Both the position numbers and the translations under genes were made by a program. A stretch of 64,000 nt of DNA, from NCBI GenBank assembly GCA_017473905.1, contig JAFUJA010000022.1:59741-123740 (forward strand), given 5' to 3'. This DNA comes from Lachnospiraceae bacterium (GTDB lineage Bacteria > Bacillota > Clostridia > Lachnospirales > Lachnospiraceae). Each line of letters starts with the position of its first letter. Positions within the stretch are counted from its first letter, which is position 1. This document shows, piece after piece, positions 26,238-35,578 of the stretch. The notes beneath the pieces were generated by a model, which saw only the letters and a list, made by a program, of their open reading frames with translations, had not been told where the DNA came from and ran no database searches.

Positions 26238-27578
26238 CTATGCCATAAAATCTACCGTGTTTCCGTTTGCTGCCATCATGTCAGCGGCGAGTTTTTCATC
26301 CTCGCTTAATTCTTCTTCCACAAGTTCTTCGTTCAGATTCAGTCTTCTGATTATCATTTTTTTAGATGCCTTTGCATCACCGGTCTGTTCATGATTATCA
26401 TTCTGCATGTTCTGATCGAATGAGTGGGACGATACGGTTACTTCTACTGCATTTACCTTGATACCCTGCTGTTCAAAACTTTCTTTCAGCTGAATCATCT
26501 GGCTTTCTATTGCAGCTTTCACCACATCATTCTGTGCAATAAACTGTGCGCTTACCGCACCTTCTTTTGCAGTGAGGTGGATTTGGATTTTTCCAAGACT
26601 TTCGGGATTAAGCTGCATTTCCATTTCAGTAACATTTGCCTTTGCATTTACCTTAATGTACTCGGTAATCTGGTTCATGATTTCCTGTGTGGAAGGCTCT
26701 CCTGTCCCCGCCAGAGAATCAAATGCGGTTGCTGTTTCATTTACCGACGCGGCTTCCGTTATGGTATTTACCTGAACAGATGCCTCCGTTCCTGCATTTG
26801 CTCCGTTGTCTGAAGTTGTTCCGTTCTCCTGTCCGGACATGTTACCGTTTTCCTGAATCACCTCTGTTTTTACAGGCTGTGTTTCAGTTTCCGTTTCCTG
26901 TCCGACCTCTGTCGTAACCTCTGACTGCTTTGTTTCCGTAGATGTTTCCTCTGTAGATTCAACATCCACATTCAATGTTTCCGGCTGTTCGGATAAGTTG
27001 CTATTCTCCAACTGAGTCAGCAGTTCTTTTAACTGTTCTTCGGTAATACGGAAATCCTGCTGCAATTCAACCTTCATGGTTTCAGAAACCTGAAGAAGAT
27101 TTTGCAGTGATGCGTAAATTTCGCCGTTTGTAAGAAGTTCAACCGAAGAACTGATTCCGGTAAGTTCCATTACAAGGTCCGTCATACCCTCTTTTGTTAA
27201 AAGAGATGCATCCGTAAGTCCCAGATTTTCCATAGCCTGCAGAATTTCTTCTTCCGTAACGTTAAGCTCTTTGGAAATCTCTTCCTTCAACTGTTTTACG
27301 GTTTCTTCGATTACTTCTTCTGCATTTGCAACTTCTTCAACTGCATTTACTTCTTCCTGTTCTACAGGCTGTTCCACACGTTCGGAAACATCTGTCTGAA
27401 CACGGGTAGAAGGTACGCTGCCAGAAGAAACTGCTTCGCTTCTGCTTTGAGAATCTGACTTGTCCGTTGCTGCCTGAAACACATCCGCGAAATCACTTTT
27501 CGGTGACTCCGTATTTCCGGGTGCTATCATGGTCTGGCTTAACAATCCACCCGGCTGTGTTACAATTGCACTGGTCAT
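26238..27578 (-). CDS. fliK: Hook-length control protein FliK
   Basis: A 446-residue protein. Residues 1-300 are disordered, rich in Glu, Thr, Ser and Gln, as expected for the molecular ruler. The C-terminal Flg_hook domain (about 310-400) has MQLNPESLGKIQIHL and GAVSAQFIAQNDVVKAAIE. FliK measures hook length and triggers the FlhB export switch. GGAGG lies before the ATG. A sigma-D-type promoter is found 70-100 bases upstream. Confidence 0.93.
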   Translation of the reverse strand: MTSAIVTQPGGLLSQTMIAPGNTESPKSDFADVFQAATDKSDSQSRSEAVSSGSVPSTRVQTDVSERVEQPVEQEEVNAVEEVANAEEVIEETVKQLKEEISKELNVTEEEILQAMENLGLTDASLLTKEGMTDLVMELTGISSSVELLTNGEIYASLQNLLQVSETMKVELQQDFRITEEQLKELLTQLENSNLSEQPETLNVDVESTEETSTETKQSEVTTEVGQETETETQPVKTEVIQENGNMSGQENGTTSDNGANAGTEASVQVNTITEAASVNETATAFDSLAGTGEPSTQEIMNQITEYIKVNAKANVTEMEMQLNPESLGKIQIHLTAKEGAVSAQFIAQNDVVKAAIESQMIQLKESFEQQGIKVNAVEVTVSSHSFDQNMQNDNHEQTGDAKASKKMIIRRLNLNEELVEEELSEDEKLAADMMAANGNTVDFMA

Positions 27579-27650
27579 TCTTGTTCCTCCTTTTCTTATT
27601 TTGTTTTCAAGGTTCTAACCTGACCACAGTTTTATCTGCGCTCAAGAATT

Positions 27651-27677
27651 ATATCGGCTCACTTTGCCTGAAAATTA
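27651..27677 (-). promoter_or_regulatory. Sigma-D-type promoter upstream of fliK
   Basis: On the minus strand TAAT (27674-27677) and a perfect GCCGATAT (27651-27658) are separated by 15 bases. The SigD consensus is TAAA-N15-GCCGATAT. It lies in the 146-base gap between the motE-like gene and fliK and would start transcription near 27644. Confidence 0.75.
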
Positions 27678-27724
27678 ACATTTTATCCGTTTTTTAGAGG
27701 TGTTTTTATAAAAAATACAAATTT

Positions 27725-28594
27725 TTATTCTTCCGGTTTCATAAGCTTGGTAACCTTTGCAGCCACCGCAGGGTCCATAACACCGAGAATATCCCCTCTC
27801 TCATCCGGCTGCATTGCTCCCAAAATTTCAGCAACCAAGGGCAAATTATCAGTCATAGCCTCAAAAATTCCTGCAGCCTGCTTTGGTTTCATTTCGGAAT
27901 ATGCCCGGGCATACTCCTGAATTTCCTTCGAATATTCCTCTTCTACAATCACCTGACGATAAATATTTTCGGCAGTTTCCGGATCCATGGTCTGGTAGTA
28001 TTCAATAAAAGCTTCAATACCGGGACCCTTTTCAGAATATACCACTTCCTCATAAAATTCGGTTTTGACACGTTGAAACTCTACCTGATTGGATTCGAAT
28101 GTCTTTAAACGCTCGATTTCAGCAGCCAGTGCCGCAATATATTCCTTGTCAGTGGTATTGGTATTTTTTAAAGAACTGTTCTCATCTTCCAGTTCACGGA
28201 TTCTTGCAACTGCATCCGCAAGAGAGCTGTATCCGTAATAACTTTCGATATCAAGACTTTCCGTAATACTGTCTTTGGGAAGAATCTTCTGTAAAACGGG
28301 AACATCCTTCAAAATGGGTGCAAAAAAGTTCGTTCCGATTCCGCCCACATCCAATTTAATCAATAATACGGTAATTGCCAGCCAGATTAAGACAAGCAAA
28401 ACAGTCACGAAAAACACAGACAAAGAACTTCCTGCAGTCTCGGTATCCAGTTCGGATTCCTGGGCATTTAATTCTTTGGCACGTTTTTTTGCTTCTTTTT
28501 TCTGTTTTTTCTGTTCCGCACGCAGCTTTTTACGCTCATCATTAATACGCTTTTTCTCAAGCTTTGCGCTTTTTTCATCAGGCTGTACTGCCAT
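27725..28594 (-). CDS. MotE/YlxF-like membrane protein with MgtE N-like domain
   Basis: A 289-residue protein. A basic, Lys-rich cytoplasmic N-terminus (1-50) is followed by one membrane helix (about 58-80) and a coiled coil (about 130-175). A C-terminal MgtE-N-like domain follows (EMKPKQAAGIFEAMTDN, GAMQPDERGDILGVMDP). In B. subtilis ylxF occupies this place after fliJ, and MotE-type proteins act as MotC chaperones in some alpha-proteobacteria. The role here is unproven. It lies 29 bases after fliJ. Confidence 0.8.
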   Translation of the reverse strand: MAVQPDEKSAKLEKKRINDERKKLRAEQKKQKKEAKKRAKELNAQESELDTETAGSSLSVFFVTVLLVLIWLAITVLLIKLDVGGIGTNFFAPILKDVPVLQKILPKDSITESLDIESYYGYSSLADAVARIRELEDENSSLKNTNTTDKEYIAALAAEIERLKTFESNQVEFQRVKTEFYEEVVYSEKGPGIEAFIEYYQTMDPETAENIYRQVIVEEEYSKEIQEYARAYSEMKPKQAAGIFEAMTDNLPLVAEILGAMQPDERGDILGVMDPAVAAKVTKLMKPEE

Positions 28595-28623
28595 ATCTAT
28601 TCATCCTTTCCCTTTTGCGCCGG

Positions 28624-29085
28624 TTATGCCTGGACGCCATCCTCTCCCTTACGGGAAAATCTGTAACTGTTCAATTCATCAATTTCTTTACTTTCTTTCT
28701 TGCCTTCTTCTATCATAAAAGCTTCAAAATCATGTTCCCGAAGCTTTTCATAAGTTTTGGTTTCCGTTCTGGCATCCATCATTTTACGCATCGCAGCATC
28801 CATTTTTTTCTGCGCCATGGTAACGGCAAGTTCCTGTTCTTTGATATAATCATCCATACGCTCAATGGCATATTTATTGTCGCGTAATTCCTGTATATCT
28901 ATGCTTTTGTTTCGTAATTCCACACCGTAGGCGATATAATCTTCTTTTCGTTTCTTCAGGTGTTCCAGTTGTTCCACCTCATCAAAATATTCCTTCTGTG
29001 CCTGGGCAAAATCCTGCTTTGCCTGCTCTTCCAGCTTTTCTTTCATATTCAGAATATTTTGCATACGAAAACGAAAAACTGCCAT
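28624..29085 (-). CDS. fliJ: Flagellar export chaperone FliJ
   Basis: A 153-residue, almost fully helical coiled-coil protein beginning FRFRMQNILNMKEKLEEQ, typical of FliJ. It sits in the FliI ATPase ring and links it to FlhA. It starts 3 bases after the fliI stop. No odd features. Confidence 0.92.
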   Translation of the reverse strand: MAVFRFRMQNILNMKEKLEEQAKQDFAQAQKEYFDEVEQLEHLKKRKEDYIAYGVELRNKSIDIQELRDNKYAIERMDDYIKEQELAVTMAQKKMDAAMRKMMDARTETKTYEKLREHDFEAFMIEEGKKESKEIDELNSYRFSRKGEDGVQA

Positions 29086-29088
29086 TTT

Positions 29089-30393
29089 TTACAGTTCCTC
29101 CATCATTTTTATCGTCTCTTCAAAGGTGAATTTTTCATCCGTCCCCTGTAGAAGAAAAGCATTTACTTTATCAATCCGCTCAATGGCATGATCGATTGTG
29201 GGATTACTGCCCTTTTTATATGCTCCGATATTGATCAAATCTTCTGCATCCGCATATGTCGCAAGAACACCTTTGATGCGGGAAGCATTTTGTTTCTGCG
29301 CTTTGTCCGTAATCATAGACATACAACGGGATATCGACTGCAATACATCAATGGCCGGATAATGATTTTTATGTGCGAGTTTACGATTCAGCATAATGTG
29401 CCCGTCTAAAATACTTCTCGCCGTATCCGTAATAGGTTCGTTAAAATCATCGCCATCAACCAGGACTGTATAAAGCCCGGTGATAGAGCCTTTCGAAGAC
29501 CGTCCGGCACGTTCCAGAAGCTTAGGCATTTCCGCATAAACGCTGGGCGGATATCCTCTTGTAACAGGAGGCTCTCCGCTTGCAAGACCAATTTCGCGCT
29601 GCGCCATGGAAAAACGGGTCAAAGAGTCCATCATAAGAAGCACATCTTTTCCCTTGTCTCTGAAATACTCTGCAATCGCGGTTGCGGTTTTGGCAGCTTT
29701 ATTACGTTCCAACGCAGGTTTATCCGACGTGGAGACTACAACAATTGAACGCTTCATACCCTCTTCTCCCAGGTCTCGCTCAATAAACTCCCTCACTTCT
29801 CGCCCACGCTCGCCAATTAATGCAATGACATTCACATCTGCTTTTGTATTTCTTGCAAACATCCCCATCAGAGTAGATTTGCCCACACCGGAACCTGCAA
29901 AGATTCCGATACGCTGTCCTTTCCCTACGGTAATCAATCCATCCACTGCCTTAACGCCCAGAGGAAGTACTTCATCAATAATTTCACGTTCCATAGGATC
30001 CGGAGGGGCTGCTTCCACATCATAGGATGCTCCGGCTGTAAACTTTTTACCGTCAAGAGTACGGCCAAGACCGTCCAGCACCCGACCTAACAAAAAGGGG
30101 CCTACCTGAATTTTCAAAGAAGTCCCCTGATTTTCTACCAGGCACCCCAAACCGATTCCGCCGGTATCTTCATAAGGCATCAGCAGGGTTTTATTATCCC
30201 GAAACCCAACAACCTCAGCCAAAATAGATTCCCCTCTGTCACCTTCCGTATAAATACAGCAGATGTCGCCCAGAGTTGCATCCGGTCCTGCGGACTCAAT
30301 TGTCAAACCGACAACATTGACCACCTTACCCAGTTTTTTATAATAAGTTTTGCTTTTCAAACGCTCGTATTTTGCCAGATTGATTTCACTCAC
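29089..30393 (-). CDS. fliI: Flagellum-specific ATPase FliI
   Basis: A 434-residue rotary ATPase of the F1-beta type. Walker A is AGSGVGKSTLMGM, then ALIGERGREVREFIERDLG and Walker B VLLMMDSLTRF. It energises export of flagellar subunits with FliH and FliJ. A TTG eight codons upstream overlaps the ribosome site, so I start at GTG 30393, which has GGGAG seven bases upstream and gives MSEINLAKYERL. Confidence 0.96.
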   Translation of the reverse strand: MSEINLAKYERLKSKTYYKKLGKVVNVVGLTIESAGPDATLGDICCIYTEGDRGESILAEVVGFRDNKTLLMPYEDTGGIGLGCLVENQGTSLKIQVGPFLLGRVLDGLGRTLDGKKFTAGASYDVEAAPPDPMEREIIDEVLPLGVKAVDGLITVGKGQRIGIFAGSGVGKSTLMGMFARNTKADVNVIALIGERGREVREFIERDLGEEGMKRSIVVVSTSDKPALERNKAAKTATAIAEYFRDKGKDVLLMMDSLTRFSMAQREIGLASGEPPVTRGYPPSVYAEMPKLLERAGRSSKGSITGLYTVLVDGDDFNEPITDTARSILDGHIMLNRKLAHKNHYPAIDVLQSISRCMSMITDKAQKQNASRIKGVLATYADAEDLINIGAYKKGSNPTIDHAIERIDKVNAFLLQGTDEKFTFEETIKMMEEL

Positions 30394-30430
30394 TGTATGA
30401 CTCCCATCCGCTTGCAAAAGCAGTTTGTTT

Positions 30431-31285
30431 TTATTTATCGTAACTTAAAAGTTTCAGTTCATTGCGAAGCCGGTCCAAATGGGTTCCGAAGCCACAGTCG
30501 AAAATACCGCCCTCGGTTTCAATAATGCACTGACCTCTTTTCATGGAGAAATCTTCAACAATATCAATATTCTCCAATGCAACACCCGTACCCGAAACCA
30601 ATTCTTTTTTCTGCATGGAAAGATAAGGATAGTCCTCATGGGAAATACGTAAAAGGAACTTTCTTACCCCTTCCATCTGAATCAAAGTGTTTTTTACCAG
30701 ATGCATGAGAATTTCCCGTCTTTCCGATAAATCAACGGCAAAAATATGCTCATACACACCGGTAATTGCGTTTACCAGATCCGGTTCAATCTCTTCAATT
30801 TTTACACGATACTCATCAAGAAGCCTTTTTTTCTGTTCTTCAAGTTCTTTCTGAAGTTTTTCATTCGCTACTCTTGCTTCTTCAAGACCCGCCTGATATC
30901 CTTCCTGCTTTGCCTGCTCAAAAGTGTTTTTACGCAATTGTTCTGCTTCCGCAAGGGATTTTTCACGAATTTGCTCTGCTTCCAGATTTGCCTGCTGAAT
31001 AATATCGCTGGCCATCTGACTCTGCATCTTCAAATCCATTTTCGTATCAACACGTTCTTCTTCCTGAGTATTTAAACCAAGAATGTCGCCATTGTCTTCC
31101 GGAAGAATTTCTACTTCCTTTGCATTCAACCCTTCGGAAAAGGAGTTCATAATCCCCTCTGAAGGCGTACTTTTTACATACTTGGCAATCTGTTCCAGCT
31201 GCTTTGCCACGATATCATTGCTGTTAATAATGCGGACTTCCTGTTCACTAATTACTTCGGAAGACTTAAAAAAATTACTAGACAA
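30431..31285 (-). CDS. fliH: Flagellar ATPase regulator FliH
   Basis: A 284-residue protein. A short N-terminal segment (MSSNFFKSSEV) is followed by a long charged coiled coil (about 85-170) and a C-terminal domain similar to ATPase stator subunits. FliH binds FliI. A GTG at 31297 lies within the GGAGGTGA ribosome site; TTG 31285 is eight bases after it and gives the usual FliH opening. The gene overlaps the fliG end by 8 bases, so translation is coupled. Confidence 0.88.
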   Translation of the reverse strand: MSSNFFKSSEVISEQEVRIINSNDIVAKQLEQIAKYVKSTPSEGIMNSFSEGLNAKEVEILPEDNGDILGLNTQEEERVDTKMDLKMQSQMASDIIQQANLEAEQIREKSLAEAEQLRKNTFEQAKQEGYQAGLEEARVANEKLQKELEEQKKRLLDEYRVKIEEIEPDLVNAITGVYEHIFAVDLSERREILMHLVKNTLIQMEGVRKFLLRISHEDYPYLSMQKKELVSGTGVALENIDIVEDFSMKRGQCIIETEGGIFDCGFGTHLDRLRNELKLLSYDK

Positions 31286-32288
31286 CGACCTCGTCACCTC
31301 CGCCTCTGGAAATTACAATTTCACCCGAGTCTTCTAACTTACGGATGGTATTAACAATTTTCTGCTGTGCTTCTTCTACGTCTTTCATACGGACAGGTCC
31401 CATAAATTCCATATCTTCCTTAATCATTACGGCAAGACGTTTGGACATGTTGTTAAAGATAACATTCTGCACTTCTTCATTTGCACCCTTAAGGGCAATT
31501 GCCATATCATTGTTATCAACATCACGAAGCACACGTTGGATTGCACGGTCGTCCAAAAGAAGAATGTCTTCGAATACAAACATTTTCTTTCTGATTTCTT
31601 CCGCCAATTCCGGATCTTCGATTTCCAATGTTTCCATGATGTGTTTTTCCGTACCACGGTCTACCGTATTCAAAATTTCAACAACATGGTCTACACCACC
31701 GATAATGGTATAATCCTGATTTACAAGGTTTGCAAGCTTTGATTCCAGAATCTTCTCCACTTCTTTGATAACATCCGGACTTGTTCTGTCCATGGTTGCA
31801 ATTCTCTTTGCCACGTCAGACTGACGCTCGGGTGCCAATGCGGAAATAACCATGGCAGACTGCGCAGGTCCTAAATAAGACAGAATCAATGCAATCGTCT
31901 GAGGATGTTCATCCTGAATAAAGTTCAGCAGCTGGCTTGCGTCCGTTTTACGCATAAATTCGAAAGGTTTTACCTGAATGGACGCAGTCAGACGGCTGAT
32001 AACATCGATAGCCTTTTCCGGTCCCAATGCCTTCTCCAGAAGTTCTTTTGCATAGCCGATACCGCCTTCCGCAATGTACTGCTGTGCAAGACACACCTCA
32101 TAAAACTCGTTGATAATGGTATCTTTAATCTGAGGTGTTACACTTCTTGTATTGGCAATTTCCAGGGTCAGCTCTTCTATTTCTTCTTCCTTGAGATGTT
32201 TAAAAATTGTCGCTGATTTTTCCGGTCCGAGAGAAATAAGCAGAATTGCCGCTTTCTGAACACCGGTTATTTTATCATCACTACGCAA
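31278..32288 (-). CDS. fliG: Flagellar motor switch protein FliG
   Basis: A 336-residue rotor protein. The N-terminal domain (KAAILLISLGPEKSATIF) binds FliF. The middle domain has the EHPQTIALILSYLGP motif that contacts FliM. The C-terminal domain has charged torque helices (LLDDRAIQRVLRDVDN). It starts with TTG, four codons after the fliF stop region. Length is normal. Confidence 0.97.
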   Translation of the reverse strand: MRSDDKITGVQKAAILLISLGPEKSATIFKHLKEEEIEELTLEIANTRSVTPQIKDTIINEFYEVCLAQQYIAEGGIGYAKELLEKALGPEKAIDVISRLTASIQVKPFEFMRKTDASQLLNFIQDEHPQTIALILSYLGPAQSAMVISALAPERQSDVAKRIATMDRTSPDVIKEVEKILESKLANLVNQDYTIIGGVDHVVEILNTVDRGTEKHIMETLEIEDPELAEEIRKKMFVFEDILLLDDRAIQRVLRDVDNNDMAIALKGANEEVQNVIFNNMSKRLAVMIKEDMEFMGPVRMKDVEEAQQKIVNTIRKLEDSGEIVISRGGGDEVVV

Positions 32289-32294
32289 CCTAAC

Positions 32295-33911
32295 CTACCC
32301 CCAATCCTCGTTCAGCCAGTTACGCAAAAGTGACGCAACAGCCTCCGGATTTTCGTCTACAAACTTCTCTACCATCTTTCTTACATCTGATTTGCTCTCC
32401 AGGGAAATATCCTCCAGAGGTTCCTCCGGCATGGACTGCAATAATTTCTCCACGGATAATTCTTCCGGAGTTTCCGTTTCTTTCTTTTTATCTGACTTAA
32501 GGCTACGGATTACAACGTAAGCAAGTAAAACCAGAATCGCAACAATCAGGAAAATCTGCAAAACATCGGTAAAATCTGCTTTGATTCCTTCCTTGTCTAC
32601 AAAGAAGGGTTCTTCATAAGCAACAATGGTAATATCTTCTACGTCAATACCACTGGCATCGGATACGATGGAATAAAATTCTTCATCCACTTCCAATTTT
32701 ACGCGCTCATTATTCGTTGCCTTGTAATCATCCCATGAAATTCCGTCTAAAAGCCCCTGGCTTTTTGCATCTTTTTCATTGATTACCTTATATTTGATTG
32801 CCGTTACGGCAATGGAAGACGCACTGTAATCAATTGCTCCGGCAGGAATAGACTGGGAAACAACTTCCGTATTGGGAAGATAATCTTTTTCGTACTGGTT
32901 CACGGAACTGGAGCCGGCATTTCCGCTTTCAAATACGTAAGTATCGTTTCCGTTGGAATCCGTACCCGGAACCAGAGAAGTACCGCCTTCAGTTTCTGCT
33001 TCATAACTGCTCTCGTGGGAAAGCACACCCTGTGTCTGTCCGTCAGCAGGTGTATATGTTGTCTGGGTTTTCTCCGTATAAGAGAAATCAAGTTTCAGAT
33101 TACCTGCCACTTCAATCAGGTCAAATACATTGGTACCCTTCAAAACATTTCTTACTTCGTTACGCACCACTGCTTCCGCCTGCTGTTTCAATGTGAGCTG
33201 GTTATTGGCAAGGCCCGCAACGGAATTATCCTCATCTCCCGCAAAAAGAAGATTTCCCTGATTATCCATAATAACAATATTTTCCGTGGAATCATTACCA
33301 ATGGCCGTTTTTATGGAGCGGGCAATTGCGGCAGCATTATCAGAAGTACATTCGCTGTTTAATGCCAGCATTACATTAGCATAAGAATCCTGCTTTTTAG
33401 CAATCAGGGTTCCGTCATCCTCAGGTACATTCAAAGTAACTGTCGCTGCATCTACAAAAGAAATATCCTCCAACATTTCCTCCAGACGGTCTTCGCGGTA
33501 CGCAGTGTAGAGCTTATTCTTATCTGCCTCCGTCGTTGTAAGTCCTCCACTTACCACATCTTCCAGTTTAAAAGTATCACTCATTACATTGTTTGCACCT
33601 AAAAGAAGGTTTGCTTCAGACAACTGGGTTTTACTGATGGAAAAGACAAGTCCGCTGTCGGATACTTTATAGTCCAAATCTTCACCACCATCCAAAATAT
33701 CTCTGACCTCGGATGCCTGGGCAGTATTATCACAGGTCACAAGTGTAACATACTGGGTTCTGCTCATTAAAGTAATCAAAAGAGCAAATGCCAGTATAAC
33801 ACCAACTGTCACTCCGATAATTGCAGTCTTCTGTTTTGAGGAAAACTTATTCCACCACTCTAAAATCTTAGGGGGCAAAGCTTTTAATTTATCCAGCAAT
33901 TTCTCAACCAT
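32295..33911 (-). CDS. fliF: Flagellar MS-ring protein FliF
   Basis: A 538-residue membrane ring protein. Two membrane helices (about 28-49 and 447-468) flank the ring-building domains with MSRTQYVTLVTCDN and DGTLIAKKQDSYANVML. The C-terminal cytoplasmic tail binds FliG (VASLLRNWLNEDWG). It is the base on which the motor and export gate form. It lies 49 bases after fliE. Confidence 0.96.
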   Translation of the reverse strand: MVEKLLDKLKALPPKILEWWNKFSSKQKTAIIGVTVGVILAFALLITLMSRTQYVTLVTCDNTAQASEVRDILDGGEDLDYKVSDSGLVFSISKTQLSEANLLLGANNVMSDTFKLEDVVSGGLTTTEADKNKLYTAYREDRLEEMLEDISFVDAATVTLNVPEDDGTLIAKKQDSYANVMLALNSECTSDNAAAIARSIKTAIGNDSTENIVIMDNQGNLLFAGDEDNSVAGLANNQLTLKQQAEAVVRNEVRNVLKGTNVFDLIEVAGNLKLDFSYTEKTQTTYTPADGQTQGVLSHESSYEAETEGGTSLVPGTDSNGNDTYVFESGNAGSSSVNQYEKDYLPNTEVVSQSIPAGAIDYSASSIAVTAIKYKVINEKDAKSQGLLDGISWDDYKATNNERVKLEVDEEFYSIVSDASGIDVEDITIVAYEEPFFVDKEGIKADFTDVLQIFLIVAILVLLAYVVIRSLKSDKKKETETPEELSVEKLLQSMPEEPLEDISLESKSDVRKMVEKFVDENPEAVASLLRNWLNEDWG

Positions 33912-33960
33912 GTCTTTTCTCCCGTACTAAGCCGTTCTTTGGTACCAATCTTTCAGCCTT

Positions 33961-34311
33961 TTAAATCTGCATCTGCATGATTTCCTTATATGCAGCCACA
34001 AATCTGTCTCTTACGGCCACTGTATACTGTAATGCCGTAGAGGCTTTTTGCAATGAAATCATGAGGTCGTGTGTACTCTCAGTTTCTCCCAATGCAAATT
34101 TAATTTCTTCATTTTCCGCCTCGGAAAGATATGTATTTGTTGTATTGATATTGTCAATCGCAGCATTCAAAACAGCCGCAAACACATCCTTATCCTCTCC
34201 GCTTGCGTCGGATTTGGATATTTTATTTCCGATATTTTCCAGATGCTTTACGGAATCAATTCCGTTTACAGCATCCATTCCGTATATTGAATAAACAGAT
34301 GAATAATCCAT
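33961..34311 (-). CDS. fliE: Flagellar hook-basal body protein FliE
   Basis: A 116-residue FliE that joins the MS ring to the rod. The C-terminal motif (DLMISLQKASTALQYTVAVR, then KEIMQMQI) is the family signature. The N-terminal 20 residues vary. It is 48 bases after flgC. Confidence 0.94.
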   Translation of the reverse strand: MDYSSVYSIYGMDAVNGIDSVKHLENIGNKISKSDASGEDKDVFAAVLNAAIDNINTTNTYLSEAENEEIKFALGETESTHDLMISLQKASTALQYTVAVRDRFVAAYKEIMQMQI

Positions 34312-34359
34312 ATTGTCATCTCCTTAAAATATTCCGTCTTTCATCTAAAAGAATTCAAA

Positions 34360-34815
34360 TTATTTATTAATCTGAAGTCCTTTTAATGCCATGGATTTGC
34401 TAGCCGCAAAAGCTGTAGCATTTGCTTCATAGCCTCTCGTTGCATCTATCAGGTTCGTCATTTCCGTAATGGTATTTACGTTAGGATAGGTTACATATCC
34501 TGCCTCATCCGCATCCGGATGAGAAGGGTCATACACCTTATTCATGCTTGTTTTATAATCTTCCTGAACAGAAGTGATACGGACACCGTCACCGATAGCA
34601 GAGCTTAAGTGATTGGTGGAATTGCTGAACACACTGGAAAAGGGCTCAACACCGCTTCCTTTTGACTGGAAGGTAACTACCTTACGACGATAAGGTCCTC
34701 CGTTTTCCGTTCTTGTTGTATTCGCATTCGCAACATTTTCTGCAATAATATCCATACGATATCTCTGTGCCGTCATACCTGAAGCACTGATATCAAAAGC
34801 ATCAAACATACCCAT
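34360..34815 (-). CDS. flgC: Flagellar rod protein FlgC
   Basis: A 151-residue proximal rod protein. N-terminal motif DISASGMTAQRYRMDIIAEN with VANANTTRTENGGPYRRK and the C-terminal EMTNLIDATRGYEANATAF are typical of FlgC. It lies 21 bases after flgB. Confidence 0.96.
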   Translation of the reverse strand: MGMFDAFDISASGMTAQRYRMDIIAENVANANTTRTENGGPYRRKVVTFQSKGSGVEPFSSVFSNSTNHLSSAIGDGVRITSVQEDYKTSMNKVYDPSHPDADEAGYVTYPNVNTITEMTNLIDATRGYEANATAFAASKSMALKGLQINK

Positions 34816-34836
34816 ATCTTAACACCTCCCTAACGA

Positions 34837-35238
34837 TTAAAAGCTCTTCATAACAGCCTGTAAATTTGTGAACTCCTGTGTAATACTGTTCATGAGTCCC
34901 TCGTATTTCAGCTGATTTTCCGCCAGCTCCACATTCTCCGTATCAATATCAACATTATTACCGTCAAGTCGATAAGATACTTCCGTGTAATCGGTATAAA
35001 CCGAGGGTTGCAGTCTGCCAAGCTTTGTATTAAGGTCTCCCACTCTTCCGTCCATCGTGGAAGAAGCGGATTCTAAAAGTGCATGGCGCAATTCGTTTTC
35101 AAAAGACACATCCTGTCTTTTATAATTCGGGGTTGCCGCATTGGCAATATTGTTGCTGATAGCTTCATTTCTTTTCCACGAAGCATCCGCGGCCTTATCC
35201 AAAACATTCACATAGTCAAATACATTTGTATTAATCAT
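34837..35238 (-). CDS. flgB: Flagellar rod protein FlgB
   Basis: A 133-residue proximal rod protein and the first gene of the fla/che region. The motif AISNNIANAATPNYKRQ is the flagellar rod signature. I start at ATG 35238 with GGAGGAGA upstream; the longer in-frame opening covers the leader and promoter-proximal DNA. The sigma-A promoter lies about 55 bases upstream. Confidence 0.95.
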   Translation of the reverse strand: MINTNVFDYVNVLDKAADASWKRNEAISNNIANAATPNYKRQDVSFENELRHALLESASSTMDGRVGDLNTKLGRLQPSVYTDYTEVSYRLDGNNVDIDTENVELAENQLKYEGLMNSITQEFTNLQAVMKSF

Positions 35239-35292
35239 GTCTCTCCTCCGTTCTTTGAACCCAAAAAGCGCATAATACACCCACTCTATTCC

Positions 35293-35320
35293 ATTATAAA
35301 GATTTTTGTCGAAAAGACAA
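35293..35320 (-). promoter_or_regulatory. Sigma-A-type promoter of the fla/che operon
   Basis: On the minus strand TTGTCT (35315-35320) and TATAAT (35293-35298) are 16 bases apart. Transcription would start near 35286 and give a leader of about 50 bases. The inverted repeat TTGTC-N5-GACAA (35306-35320) covers the -35 and part of the spacer and could be an operator. Confidence 0.7.
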
Positions 35321-35472
35321 GATGTTTTTTACACTTAGAACACTTTATATTGTGCTTTGGGTTATCTTTTCTACAAGATATGCAACTACAATTTAAAAAC
35401 ATGGATTTTTTTCGCAAATACAAAAAAGTCATCCCGACATTTTTGTTTTATCCCATTCTCTGATAAAACAAA

Positions 35473-35506
35473 AAAAGGATTTACCGATTACTCAATAAAT
35501 CCTTTT
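35473..35506 (-). terminator. Terminator after codY
   Basis: AAAAGGATTTA pairs with TAAATCCTTTT (11 bp) around a 12-base loop. On the minus strand it is followed by TTTTTTTG. A run of T on the other side is shorter, so it acts mainly on codY transcripts. Confidence 0.85.
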
Positions 35507-35551
35507 ATCATCTTATTATTTGCGACATCCTTGCCGACTTTTACATAATAT

Positions 35552-35578
35552 ATATCGGATGGTTTTTCAAAAAACTTA
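35552..35578 (-). promoter_or_regulatory. Sigma-D-like promoter overlapping the codY stop codon
   Basis: On the minus strand TAAG (35575-35578) and TCCGATAT (35552-35559) are 15 bases apart, one mismatch each from the SigD consensus. B. subtilis has a SigD promoter (PD-3) between codY and flgB. Here a terminator lies only 40 bases downstream, so transcripts would be short unless it is read through. Confidence 0.5.

Larger units (their letters stand above)
35239..35575 (-). promoter_or_regulatory. Non-coding codY-flgB interval (fla/che control region)
   Basis: No gene is seen in these 337 bases. It holds, in the direction of transcription, a sigma-D-like promoter overlapping the codY stop, the codY terminator, about 150 bases of AT-rich DNA, a sigma-A promoter with an inverted repeat, and the flgB ribosome site. 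Confidence 0.8.
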
